Assembly (NCBI GenBank): GCA_019426215.1
Contig: CM033391.1
Span: 8,110,708-8,174,707 of the forward strand
Direction: 5' to 3'
Source: Buddleja alternifolia
Taxonomy: Eukaryota; Streptophyta; Magnoliopsida; Lamiales; Scrophulariaceae
Length of the DNA stretch: 64,000 nucleotides
The stretch's first letter is position 1. Every line of letters starts with the position of its first letter. The translations under genes and the position numbers were made by a program. This document shows, piece after piece, positions 22,518-35,800 of the stretch. Below the pieces are notes generated by a model. It had not been told where the DNA came from and made no database searches. It saw only the letters and a list, made by a program, of their open reading frames with translations.

Positions 22518-24323
22518 GTCGTATTCAGGAAAATCGCATTTTTTTGTCCCATAATATTTTTTGTATTTTAATTTTAGTCCCATTCATAATTATAAATTTC
22601 TCACATTTAGTCCCATAATTTTCTAAATAATTTAGTCCCAACCAAAATATCAGTCCAAAATTTATTATGCTACCGTCCCAGAAATTATATTTTCGTCACA
22701 CTTTAGTCCTTTTCGGTGATTTTTGACTGGAACTGTCAATTTTTTAGTTGTACTTTGGTCCCCGAGGTATCATGTTTGTATTACTTTGGTCCCCGAAGTA
22801 TCAGATGTGTACCACTTTGGCCCCTTAACCCAAAGAAAGCGGGAAAATTATGTTTTTGGCAATTTTCATAAAATTTAAATACAATCTACCTTATTTTAAT
22901 TATTATTATTATTTAACTAATAAAAATTAATATATAATTATAGATAATGTCTAAATAGAATGATAAAAAATTAAAATATATTAATAATTAATTCCTAAGT
23001 AAAAGAATATAAATAACCACCTTATTTAGCTAATATATACTAATAGTTAACGTCTAAATAAAATGTTAAAAAATAATAATTATCTTTTACTCATTCAATA
23101 ATTAGATGTTTACTTAATCATTCAATTAATTAATTTTAATTATTATAAGTAATAATTTTTACAAATTACAAAATAATTAAAATTGACTTATTTTATTTTC
23201 TAATAATAAGATAAGTATTTTAAGAAAATAAGTAAAAACTCATTAACTAATAATTAATTAGATATTTATTACACTAAGCGATTAATTATTTATTATATAA
23301 TAATAACACTTAAAAGTATTACGCTTGATACTTGTACAATCACGATAACTTATAGAAAGTGAAGCTTTGCTAGATTTTGTGCTCAAGTAATAAAAGTATT
23401 TGTGTTTAATTTGGAATATATTTAACCGTAATACTTTTAGATGAGTTATACAAGATAAAATTGCGCTCATATATATAAGGGCATATTAGTTCTATCTGGT
23501 AAATCATTTGGCATAGTAATTGTGGACATCTCTTTTGATTCTTATGCTAACTTATCAATGAACTAAGAGAAATCAAAGTAGTATTCTCCGCTTCTTATAA
23601 GTTGTGCTTGTAATTTGGCGTTGCTGTGAATGAGACTTCAACATCCTTAAGTCGGATTATCTCTCACTTTTTCTAGTCTTGTCCTTGTCAAGCTGTCATG
23701 TAAAATATTCTTGCATTTCAAAATTAATGTTTGATATTAGATATTGTTTGAAATGATTTCGTTTTGGAAAAAAAAAAAACGGCTTTTTTGGTGGCAAAAG
23801 TGCAAAAAAGGACTAAAGTGCAACATACAAACTTAAATGTTAACATTGTACCCCCAAAAATTTGCATGTTCCAGCCAAAATCAAATGGAAAGGATGAAAG
23901 TGATATTGAAATGAAACACTATGGACTATAGCACAATAATTTTTATTTTAGAGACCAAAGTGATAAAAATCTAAAATTTCACAGATTATCAGAGACTTTT
24001 ATTCAAGACGATGACAAATTAGAAACATGCGCCAAGAGAATTGCCTAAGGACAAGGACTAACAAAGAGCATAGATAGTAAATACCACCAAGAAATACAGA
24101 CAAAGAAAAGGTTATTAATGGACATTGTTATTCAAAATATAGCTTACCATTTACAACTTATCATAGAAAGAAAACAATAATTCTTCAAAAAAAAAAAAAA
24201 ATAGAAAGAAAACAATAGTCCTTTTATAAGTATATCACTTTAGAGATAATGAGTTGTTTGGATTTTCAATCATTCAATTCATGGTGTATATATATATCTA
24301 TCTATATACATACATATATATAT
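22518..24323. other. Gene-free AT-rich spacer
   Basis: Repeated TTTAGTCCC/TTTGGTCCC motifs (22540-22830) and a weakly inverted counterpart near 23790-23960 suggest a decayed fold-back element without clear ends. No coding signal. Confidence 0.4.
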
Positions 24324-24548
24324 ATTTCGCATATGTAGTAGCCTCAATAAGAATTTAATCCTTTTTTTAAGATAGAATTTGTAATTAGCAGCAAATTTCC
24401 GCCAACAGTATCAAACAATAGTGTAACAATATATATATAAAATATTTCGCATATGTAGTAGTCTCAATAAGAATTTAATCCTTTTTTTTAACATCGAATC
24501 TGTAATTAGCATCAAATTTCCACCAATAGTATCAAACAATAGTGTAAC
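24324..24548. repeat. Two tandem ~105-bp repeats, period 120 bp
   Basis: Copies at 24324-24427 and 24444-24548, both starting ATTTCGCATATGTAGTAG and ending CAATAGTGTAAC, separated by an AT spacer. Confidence 0.88.
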
Positions 24549-24770
24549 ACATGCTTTCAACTAGTAATATACAAAAAAACTCCAGAAATTATACAACTAT
24601 AAGCATAAGCTTACTTTCAGGACAGATTCAAGATTGGTACTTTGGGGAAGTCGATACGTCTTTATTAGAGAGGAAATTCTGACAATTATTACAATGTGAA
24701 ATATGAAAGATTTCAATTTTTATGAATATATTAAGATAACAAAATTTTTAACTAAAGTTTACTTTTGCTA

Positions 24771-26347
24771 AAAAATTATGATAATTTTGAACAAAAAATT
24801 ATATATAATGTTCGATTAGTATTGAAAGACTTTTTATTATAACCTAAAATTTACCTGTAAACCTCATCCATAAAAATAATTGTCAACAATTAAATTTATT
24901 CACAATTATATGCAATTGCTTCTTTAGTGTAAGTAAAAAATTTTATGAAGTGTGCAAGTTTCTAAATCAACCAATTTAGAGAATAATTTTATTACTCTTA
25001 TTTTATTGTATAATAAAACATATATTAAATAATTAAGTTACCTATTCTTTTCTTTTTCATAGTTTGGTATTAGCTTGATGTGCATTTTGTAGAAGGGAAG
25101 CAAAAACTTTCATGACACATACGTCACACGAATTGTTTAGATTAAAGATAATTGAAATTTTAGGCCTTTTGTTTAATATTTGCACGAAACTTTTAAAAAA
25201 CATTAAATAGGAAAAAAAATCTTTAAAGCATTCAATCTAAATATTAAACACAATTTAAATTGAGAATTGTAAATTATAGATGGATTGGTAAATTTAAATA
25301 TCAAAAATTATGATAATTTTGAACAAAAAATTATATATAATGTTCGATTAGTATTGAAAGACTTTTTATTATAACCTAAAATTTACCTGTAAACCTCATC
25401 CATAAAAATAATTGTCAACAATTAAATTTATTCACAATTATATGCAATTGCTTCTTTAGTGTAAGTAAAATTTTTTATGAAGTGTGCAAGTTTCTAAATC
25501 AACCAACTTATAGAATAATTTTATTACTCTTATTTTATTGTATAATAAAACATATAAATAATTAAGTTACCTTTTCTTTTCTTTTTCATAGTTTGGTATT
25601 AGCTTGATGTGCATTTTGTAGAAGGGAAGCAAAAACTTTCATGACATATACGTCACACGAATTGTTTAGATTAAAGATAATTGAAATTTTAGGCCTTTTG
25701 TTTAATATTTGCACGAAACTTTTAAAAAACATTAAATAGGAAAAAAATCTTTAAAGCATTCAATCTAAATATTAAACACAATTTAAATTGAGAATTGTAA
25801 ATTATAGATGGATTGGTAAATTTAAATATCAAAAATTATGATAATTTTGAACAAAAAATTATATATAATGTTCGATTAGTATTGAAAGACTTTTTATTAT
25901 AACCTAAAATTTACCTGTAAACCTTATCCATAAAAATAATTGTCAACAATTAAATTTATTCACAATTATATGCAATTGCTTCTTTAGTGTAAGTAAAAAA
26001 ATTTATGAAGTGTGCAAGTTTCTAAATCAACCAATTTATAGAATAATTTTATTACTCTTATTTTATTGTATAATAAAACATATAAATAATTAAGTTACCT
26101 TTTCTTTTCTTTTTCATAGTTTGGTATTAGCTTGATGTGCATTTTGTAGAAGGGAAGCAAAAACTTTCATGACACATACGTCACTCGAATTGTTTAGATT
26201 AAAGATAATTGAAATTTTAGGCCTTTTGTTTAATATTTGCACGAAACTTTTAAAAAACATTAAATAGGAAAAAAATCTTTAAAGCGTTCAATCTAAATAT
26301 TAAACACAATTTAAATTGAGAATTGTAAATTATAGATGGATTGGTGG
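24771..26347. repeat. Three tandem copies of a ~530-bp unit
   Basis: Copies begin near 24771, 25303 and 25831 with AAAAATTATGATAATTTTGA; the last lacks the final ~13 bp. Differences are mostly small indels in A or T runs and a few substitutions, so amplification is recent. The unit has no ORF, no terminal repeats and no LTR-like signals; origin unknown. Confidence 0.93.
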
Positions 26348-26381
26348 ACATCTTTCCTTGAATAATATAGTTTTATATATG

Positions 26382-26416
<35 letters not shown>

Positions 26417-27193
26417 CATTGAAAAAGCATACTTATAAAAAAGTACAATATTGCACGAACTGTGGATTCGAACCCTGCTACTGATGGGCTACACCTCACT
26501 ATAATTAGAAATGTCTCATATAATAAGACTTCTTCCCCCAAAAATAAATCATCCCTGCTTACTTCCACTTCATAAATTAGACCCAAAGTTCCCATACGCA
26601 TACATTACAAGCATTTTTTTTTCATCATGCAAATGAGTCTTTAAAATTGGAATCGACACCAAATTCTTAGTCCATTTTGGTAGGCACAACACAACTGTCA
26701 CATGATAAATGCCTAATATTTTGGATGAGCATAATTTTATAATGTGATCCTTTTACGCGGTTAAGGTTTTCACATGAGAAATAGACGATGAAACATTTAA
26801 ATACAGACGATGAAACATTTAAATACATTTTTTTTTTGGTATATACCAAGGTTTCCCCTAGCCGGACGCCGGAGATTATTTCTTTTCGAGGCCTAGAGAT
26901 CACCGAAGTGGCTTTTGCCTCTCCCAACAAAGCCTTTTCCATACACACCGTCAGGAACACTTCTGAACGTTCATTTTTTATGGATATAATTGTTTTGCGA
27001 TATTGAATGATAAAAACACATCATTTTTGGACGGAGAGGTTATTTTGCATATTCCATGCTAACTGATCAACAACATTCATCAATTTAGAGTGCATGTAGT
27101 TCTAAACATATCGATGTATCATGAGCTTGAGCTAAAAAGGGAAAAATCGAGAGATAATCACTCTACAAAAGCCAAATCACAAAATTCTCAAGC
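26348..27193. other. Upstream region of gene B
   Basis: Contains a (TA)n tract near 26386-26412, a small duplication at 26786-26827, and at 26840-26960 a segment partly similar to 51040-51130 (shared TCTCCCAACAAAG followed by an ATACACA-like stretch), probably a decayed dispersed repeat. No coding signal. Confidence 0.45.
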
Positions 27194-27200
27194 TATATAA
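27194..27200 (+). promoter_or_regulatory. Putative TATA box of gene B
   Basis: TATATAA 67 bp upstream of the ATG, a spacing very like that of gene A, as expected if A and B share a duplicated promoter. Confidence 0.55.
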
Positions 27201-27266
27201 ATGACAAGGACAAACTCAAGAAAGCAGGAAGACAATACCAAAAACTATATACCATTTTAGTTAACG

Positions 27267-29820
27267 ATGGGAAGAAGAACATTTTTGCTATTTTTTTTGC
27301 TTTTGGCAGCAACGATGTCGTACTGTTTTGCTATAAATGTTACGTATGATGGTCGAGCATTGATGATCGATGGGAAGCGTAGAGTTTTGGTCTCCGGTTC
27401 CATTCATTACCCTAGAAGCACTCCTGAAGTTAGTATTTGATTCATTTTACATACATATTCGGGCACTCTTACAAGTAATGTATCCAATTGTATAATTGGT
27501 GGGCACTCGTACTAGTATTGTATCCACTTGTATAATTGGTGGGCACTCGTACTAGTATTGTATCCAATTGTATAATTGGTGGGCACTCGTACTAGTATTG
27601 TATCCAATTGTATAATTGGTGGGCACTCGTACTAGTATTGTATCCAATTGTATAATTGGTGGGCACTCGTACTAGTATTGTATCTAATTGTATAATTGGT
27701 GGTGCATGCAGATGTGGCCTGATTTGATTAAGAAATCAAAAGAGGGAGGGCTGGATATTATAGAGACTTACGTGTTTTGGGACATGCATGAACCAGGCCG
27801 AGGACAGGTGCTTCTTTAGCCTTTTTTTTCTTCTTCTTAAGATCAATTTCTTTTGTTAGAATTCTTTTCGTTTAATCCTTGTTTATTGGGCAAATTGATG
27901 AAAATAAGAAACTTTAATAGTTCCTTACCATTAAAAAAATTGGGTAAAACAATAACCCATCCTAACTTTTCGTGCCTTTACACTTTTTTATAAAAAAAAT
28001 TTTTTGTTACACTTTCTTATCTGAACTACACGAACTTTTACAATATTTAATATTTAAAGCATTTCCCCGCGGAATATTCATCGGGATTGTATTACATACA
28101 TTGCATGTGACTATTTTAAGGATAAAAATGACATTTTATGACCCTTGTGGTTCACTATTTTATCCCTTTGAGCTGAAATGACATTTTGAATACTACAATA
28201 CAAAATAGTGACACCACAAGAAAATGTCATTTCAACTGATAAAATTTTATTTTACCTTTAAAAGGGTCACATGTAATGCATATGATGGGATCCCTGCGAA
28301 ATATTCCGCTTATTCCGCTGGAAAATGTTAAAATATAAAATTTGTAAAACCCATTGTAGTTCAAATAAGAAGGTACAGAACAACAAGGTTTATATAAAAA
28401 AAGTGTCAAAACGTGAACAATTTGGATGAGTTGCTGTTAAAAAGTAAAGAAAATTGTAGTTATATACTTAGCATGTTCGGTAGCTTAGATTAGGAGGGAT
28501 AGGATTATTTATCATGTGCAATTCCATATTCGGTATCCAACTATGATGAAAGCTCATGATAAATCACAGGCCCGGTATATATATATATACTATTCATTAT
28601 TTGGGGTAAAAACCATTACCCACCCGAACTTTGAGCGTTTTTATATTTTTTTATTTAAACTGTTTTTTGTTACATTTTTTTATCTCAACTCCACGGATTT
28701 TACACTTTTCTACCTATCAGCATATTCCGACGAAATGCATTTTACCCATAGAAAATTATTGTCATTTTCTCTAATTCCAGGATAATGAATTTTCAGTTTC
28801 TTGTTCTAGGATGTCTTTGAAAAGAATAGACAAACAGAAAATGTCATATGTTGATTTATGAATAAAACTTTTGCAGTTTGATTTCACGGGAAGAAAAGAT
28901 TTGGTAAAATTCATAAAATTGGTCGGAGAAGCCGGACTGTATGTTTTTCTCCGTATTGGACCTTATGTTTGCGCTGAATGGAACTATGGGTAAGCACTCA
29001 CCTCCTTGTTGTTTGTTTTTTAAAATTCTTGAAATATGTTTTGAATTTATATGCTTTTAGATTTATTTTCTCTTGCATTTCGGTGAAAATGGGAATTAGT
29101 TTTACTACTATTTAGTGATTTAACTGAAATGTACACTCTATGTTTTGACCACAGTGGGTTTCCTCTTTGGTTGCATTATCTACCCGGAATTGAGCTTCGA
29201 ATTGATAATGAGCCATACAAGGTTCTCTTTCTTTTTTTCCCCGTCTTTTAGTTTCTTTTTCTTTCCCATTTCTTGTATGGGGTAAGTAATGTCTTTACCC
29301 ATCCTAACTTACGGGTTTTTGCATTTTTGTAAATTTTTTTTTTTTTTTTTGGGAATGATATTGGCACTCCACTAGTTATTATAGGAGCTCCAAGTTTAAT
29401 TTTATTACTAAAATATGACAATAATGCCCATGGAATATAAAAACATTATAAACTTCAAAATTAAATTCCAAAGTACGTATTTTTATGCAATCAAAATAAG
29501 TTATTACACTTCACTATTTTATTACATATTAAATAATAAATATAAATTTAAAAATTGAATAGTTTTATATATTTATATGGAATGCAGGCTGTCAATCAAA
29601 ATTTTTAGACCATCATCAACAATAATAACATAGTAACATATGCCAAGTTAAAAATGAGAAAACATCGAACTTTAATTGAAAATTATTTTTTTCATTTTTA
29701 CCACATATTAACACCAAACTATCAATTTTATGAAGTATATTATAGTAGTAATCAAGATTTACGCATAAATAAGTACAACCCAGATACATTCCAATAAAAA
29801 ACGTAGTAGTTATACTAGTA

Positions 29821-29857
<37 letters not shown>

Positions 29858-32800
29858 CAACAATAGTGGTGACAATGATGATAATGGTAGAAGTAGTTGA
29901 TAATTTCTTCAGTTGTATATAAAGAGACAAAGTATATAAATATATTTAATAATAATAATAATAAAATTTTCTTTACATAATTCTTTTATATTCTTAAATT
30001 GATAGTTTTGTGCTTGTGTACATGTACGTATTGTCCAATTATGGATTCTTTAAGCAATTATTTGGATAAATTATTACCAAACATGAATTGATTATTAAAA
30101 GGAACATTTATTTTTTTATTTGTTAGCAATTGATTTTTTGTTAATAAATGAGTACTATTGTCATTTGCATAGAGAGAGAAAGACAAGTGGAGCTCCAATA
30201 GTAATTTGTGGAGTTCCAATATCATTCTCTTTTTTTTTTTTGCACTTTTTTATATCTCAATTCCATGAGTTTTAAACTTTATTATATATTAGAATATTTT
30301 GATGGAATATTCTGCCGAAATTTCAACACATGCGACAGGGTGAGATGAAAAAGTGTAAAAAAAAAAAAAACAGAGTTTGGATAAAAAAGTGTAAAAAGAA
30401 AGTTTGTTTAAACTCCACCGGTTGAAATTCTGTCGGAATATGCTAATCTATTTCTATTATAAAAGTACGAGTTGATTTTTTTGAAATTTTTGATATACCT
30501 AAAATATCCATATGGTATTCAAATGTTCAATGGCAAAAGAGTCAAAAATAAATTTTAAGAATCTACAATAATAAGAAGTATAATTATATTAGGACTCTAC
30601 AATATAATAAAATTTAATATAGATGTATAATTACAATGAAATTTTCATATATATTAGAACTCTACAATATTACATAAGATAGGCTCTACAATATTACATA
30701 AGATTAATCCTACTTAAATTTTATACTCGAATTTTAAACTACTCATCAATATTTTATAGTTTAGAAAGTAAAACTACACTTAACTGTTGATAGATTAAAA
30801 CAAAACGTCTTCAGAAGCGTGCAACCTCAAAAAATATTTTAAGTCAATCTATAATTAATATAAATTTGCGATTCATGTAGAAGATCTTGTATGCTCCTCT
30901 ATATTTTTAGACTTTTATTAGAGGGTACATAACAATATTATAAGTTTATTGGTAAAATCAAAAGAACTTTTTATGATCTTAAAATAAACTATAGTGTTAC
31001 CTTGCTTTATAAAGTGCTCGAAAGAGTCTAAATTTTGATATTGGACTTGCATGTTTTTATTTGAATATTTTATTGAATTTTCTAAGATTTTTATTATAAA
31101 TATTTTACAAGAGCTTTTTCATTTGACAACTAAAATAAAGGATGGGATGAGTAAAACTTCATAGAAACTATATCAATTAAAAAAATTACCTACCAAAAAG
31201 TATTTTTTCGTCAAAATTTGGACCAAACATATAGCCCAACTTAGCTATGACAATCCCGTGAACACATTAAAAAATAAGTTTTAGCCCCACTAGATCAAAC
31301 ATTATAAGTCACGCCATTGTAAGTCCATAATACATCATATCCGGATATTTCAGATGGTGTTTTTTCTTCTATTTCATTTCTCATATGCACACGACAAATA
31401 TATATGGCTTTGTTTGTTTCTATTTTGAAACCATATTTTGGCCAAAATTTTGGTCAAAACTCGTTTGTCTTATCCATTTTTCACCAAACAGGTATTTTTT
31501 GGCCAAACATTTCTGACAGCTACATTGCCTCCACCACCCTACACCCTTCTCCACTTTTGGCTTACTTTTTTGTATTATATTAATTTTATATTATATTTTT
31601 CAATCATTGACTAATTATAAACATAACTTTTCAAACAAAAACTTACGTGATTTGACTGTTACAGTAACTTTTGTCTCTTTTGAAAATCAAATAAAATACA
31701 AAATCAAATACATTTTCACCAAAGTACACAACTCCTAATAAACTTTTTCACCAAAATTTTCATCAAGAAAACCCTCCAAAATAGAAACAAACATAGCCAT
31801 AATTTTTCTTTTTCCTATTATAAAAGTACTAGTTCCTCAAAAACTTTCTTGAAATTTTCTGGATACCTAATTTGAGCCTATTGAGTATGTACCCAAAAGT
31901 TAAAAGGGAAGGGCATAGTTGATTTTTAGTATTTCTAAGTGTTTTAGTTTGAAAATAACACATGGCTTCCTTTTTGATATCAAACTCTTTTATGAAAATT
32001 GTTAATTTATTTTTTTGTCATTATCATGAAATACTTTGAACTATTAAAAATAATTAGTTATATGATATTAGATTTTGAGAGCTTTCATACCATAAAATAT
32101 GAGTATACGTAGGACCTCATATATAGAAAAAAATTATAGCTATATAAAACATACATTTCTGCCCAATTTTAAATCTCTGAGACTTTCTATTATTTTCTCA
32201 CCAGTTATCCTATTCATATTATAAATATGAGAAACAATAGATAAATTTACAATACATAATATAAAAAGTTAATTCTAGGTGTTTTAATGCTAAATGGAAA
32301 TAAATAAATAAATCAATTATATGTTATAATTGTGATCATTTACTTCACTACTGATGTTCATTATACTACATTACAAAGTACTTTCATATAAGTAAGCACA
32401 CTACACCTAATTGTCCTAGCTAATATTACATAAATAGTATAAAACTGAATTTAAAAGTTAATTTTTAAATTATATAAAATGATTATATTTGCCAAGAAGG
32501 AATACTATATTTGGCTAGAAATCTATGGATATGTAAAAGAACGAGAGATAATATTTTAGTATGGATCTCTTCATTTGCTTGTGAACCCAATTAATTTACT
32601 ATATAAATTAGTTTTTTAAAGATTTTTTCAATAAATTATTACTCATACTTCAAATATATGTAATTTGTTACAATTAAAAATAATTTCTAAAACATGTTTC
32701 ATTGTTCAAGTGCAGTACAATTAGCTCTTCTTTTGATATAAAATTGATAAGATGGTTCGATGTAAACAATTATCAATGACAATGACAACTTATATGGAAT

Positions 32801-35800
32801 ACGGCTAGAACTTTTTGTTTTCCAAAAATAAAAATAAAAATAAAAATAAAATTGAAAAGTAAACTACGATGGTAAACAAGATTATGAATGATGTATTCAT
32901 TGCAAAAATTAAGTATCATTATAAATGTCATATAAAATATTAATTGTGAATAATGCATTTATTGAGAAGATTCAGTATCATTATAAATGCATATAAAAAT
33001 AATTTAGCAATACTTACACCGCATATTTCTCAATTTAATAATATATAATACACTCCTAGCACACATATATAGCGACAAATTTTCGGAAAGTGTGTCCAGA
33101 CAAAACTTTTAGTGATTTTTTAATAATTCATCATTTTATTTTACTTTGAGCTTTTAATTATCAATTTTTTAGAGTGATTAACTTAATGTTATATTTTGTT
33201 AGCTAGAGATCTACTAATTCTTTCAAGATCTTTAAATTATTTTTATACTTTTCGTTATGGGGTATGTGCATAATTATTTATATCATATTATACACTGTTT
33301 GAAAAGTTGAACTTCAAAGTTGGTATTTTTTTACTTGTTAGTTTACTTTATTATGAAACGCGTGTATCTAAATTATTATTTTTATACTGTTTTAAAAATT
33401 ATATCAATACAATTAATTTTATTTATATATTAAATAAAATTAATGATATTTACTGTCTATTTATCTTAAATTAAATTGAGCTCTCCTACTTTTTCATTAA
33501 TAAATACTTCATACTAATAATATATTTCATAGTCTTGTCATTTCTATTTATTCTCAGTATTTTCAGTATATTTATCTATGAATATCAGTGCTAGCCGTTA
33601 TATATATTTTTGAAAAAAATTAAAAAAGACGTAGTTGTTCATGCACAACGCGCGTGCACCTTACTAGTATATAGAAAAGTGTAAAAGCAGTAAAGTTGAG
33701 ATAAAGAAGTGCAAAAAAAAAAAAAATCATTTACAAAAGTGCAAAAACCCGTAAAATTTGGAAGAGTAAATGACATTGCCCCATTCGTATAATTGAAGTT
33801 GCTTACCTGTTTAACATGTATTGACTAAAGAGGGCCTTCTGTGTAGGCGGAAATGAAGCGATTCACGGCCAAGATTGTGGATATGATGAAGCAAGAAAAG
33901 CTATATGCATCCCAGGGAGGGCCAATTATTTTGTCACAAGTAATTTGAGAAAATAAAGATTATTTAGATTACAAAACATATTTGATTACTTCATCTAAAT
34001 TTAAGTAACTAAAAGACTAGTAAATTTAGCATTGTGGTGATGATGATTTTGTTGAAAGAGTTCAATGATTCTTTCATGGCAGATTGAAAATGAGTATGGC
34101 AACATTGATTGGGAGTATGGGGATAAAGGCAAAAGTTACTTAAATTGGGCAGCACAAATGGCTGCATCAATGAATACAGAGAGTCCATGGGTGATGTGCC
34201 AGCAAAATAATGCCCCTGATCCCATGGTAATTTCTTGTTTTTTTTTTCTTTCTTTTTTTTGGTTTTAGAACATTAATGCTAATATTGAATTGTTTTTGTA
34301 ATTTAAAATTTATGACTATAGAGCTAACTTGTTGTTGAATTTTGGTTTACTAATCAAATGCATAACTCTCTAATGATTCTTGTTCTTTCTCTTGTGCAGA
34401 TAAACACCTGCAATGGATTTTATTGCGACCAATTCACACCAAATTCAAACCAGAAGCCAAAAATTTTCACAGAGCTCTGGAGTGGATGGTAGCTACACAA
34501 GTTCCTAACATACATATGTTGTTTTAAGTACATAGATCACTTGTGAAGATAGTTTATCTAATTGCTAATGTGCCATTTATTTAAGGTTTTCTGGATGGGG
34601 TGACCCTGTTCCGTATAGACCTACAGAAGATGTTGCTTTCTCAGTGGCACGGTTTTACCAGCGCAATGGAACATTAGTCAATTATTACATGGTACTTCTA
34701 ATGTTCATTATTATTTTATAAGATTATTCGTACTTTTGAGACCAACTTTGGTTGCATTTCTGCAGTACCATGGTGGGACTAACTTTGGGAGAACTTCTGG
34801 TGGACCCTTCATTACTACAAGCTATGATTATGATGCTCCAATTGACGAGTATGGTAAGCATCTTGCATCAGTATTTGATTCTTTGTTATCTGAAGATGTC
34901 GTGGATATTGTACACGAGAACCATATTCTCAAATAAAACATTTTGTGAGTTTGTTAAATATATCACAATATCATGATCCATCCAATTATGTATGTTTTGT
35001 AAGAAGAGTTGTGTCATCTTCACAAATCATATATAAAGTAGTTGATCACATTATGTCTTAACAATTCTCCTTAATTTAGATGTTGAAAGATTTACTAGTT
35101 GTCATTGTCTATCTTAGGCCTTCTTAGGCAACCTAAGTGGGGTCACTTAAGAGATCTACACAAGGCTATAAAACTTTGCGAAGAGGCAATGGTAACGAAT
35201 GTTGGTAATACTACCTCTCCTGACTCAAATTTGGAGGTAAAATCCAACTTTCAAGCCTTTCATTAACTATATTGATATTTTAGTTGGTGATTATCATTCA
35301 CAAATCAACTAACATAGATTGTTATGCTTCTAAAGCCCGAGTTCATAATTTACAGTATCTTCTATGGTATCAATGTGAGGTTTTTTCTATTTTAGGTCAC
35401 TATTTATGAAACCGGATCAGGGTTATGTGCTGCTTTTCTAGCCAATTTAGACCCCCAATCAGATAAAACTGTGAACTTTAGGGGAAATTCCTATGACTTG
35501 CCTGCATGGTCTGTTAGCATCTTACCTGACTGCAAGAACGTGGTATACAATACTGCAAAGGTTTGGCTCGAAGACCTTTATATTGTGTCTCTCCAGTGAA
35601 TTCCCATGATGATAGACCTTCAATTTTTTGACAAAAACATGTACTTTTTACCAACTTTTCTAAAATGACAGGTCAATTCTCTAACAACCATGCCGAAGTT
35701 TGTCAGTGAACCTTTCAAAAATGGTAACAAAACTTCTACGGCATCTCAATCAAGTTGGAGTTGGTTTCAAGAACCTGTAGGCATCTCGAGTAAGAATGCT

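Larger units (their letters stand above)
29279..33782. mobile_element. Fold-back element in intron 4 of gene B, split by two insertions
   Basis: Left arm 29279-29350 plus 30230-30357; right arm about 30360-30446 plus 33668-33782. The arms start GGGGTAAGTAATGTC and, inverted, GGGGCAATGTCATTTAC, and both contain ACGGGTTTTTGCA. Without its insertions it is about 400 bp. A MITE sits in its left arm and a Helitron in its right arm. Confidence 0.78.

Noticed and set aside
26450..26490. tRNA-like GGATTCGAACCC motif
   Set aside because: Only the B-box-like part is present; no acceptor stem or cloverleaf could be built.
27461..27700. Regular repeats resembling a CRISPR array
   Set aside because: Units are directly adjacent with no unique spacers, and this is an intron of a plant nuclear gene.
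29616..29930. 104-codon minus-strand frame with an Ile/Thr-rich run
   Set aside because: The run is a (TAA)n microsatellite inside a MITE.
29279..33782. Target duplication for the outer fold-back element
   Set aside because: Flanks TTGTAT and ATTCGTAT share only GTAT at different offsets, not a convincing duplication.
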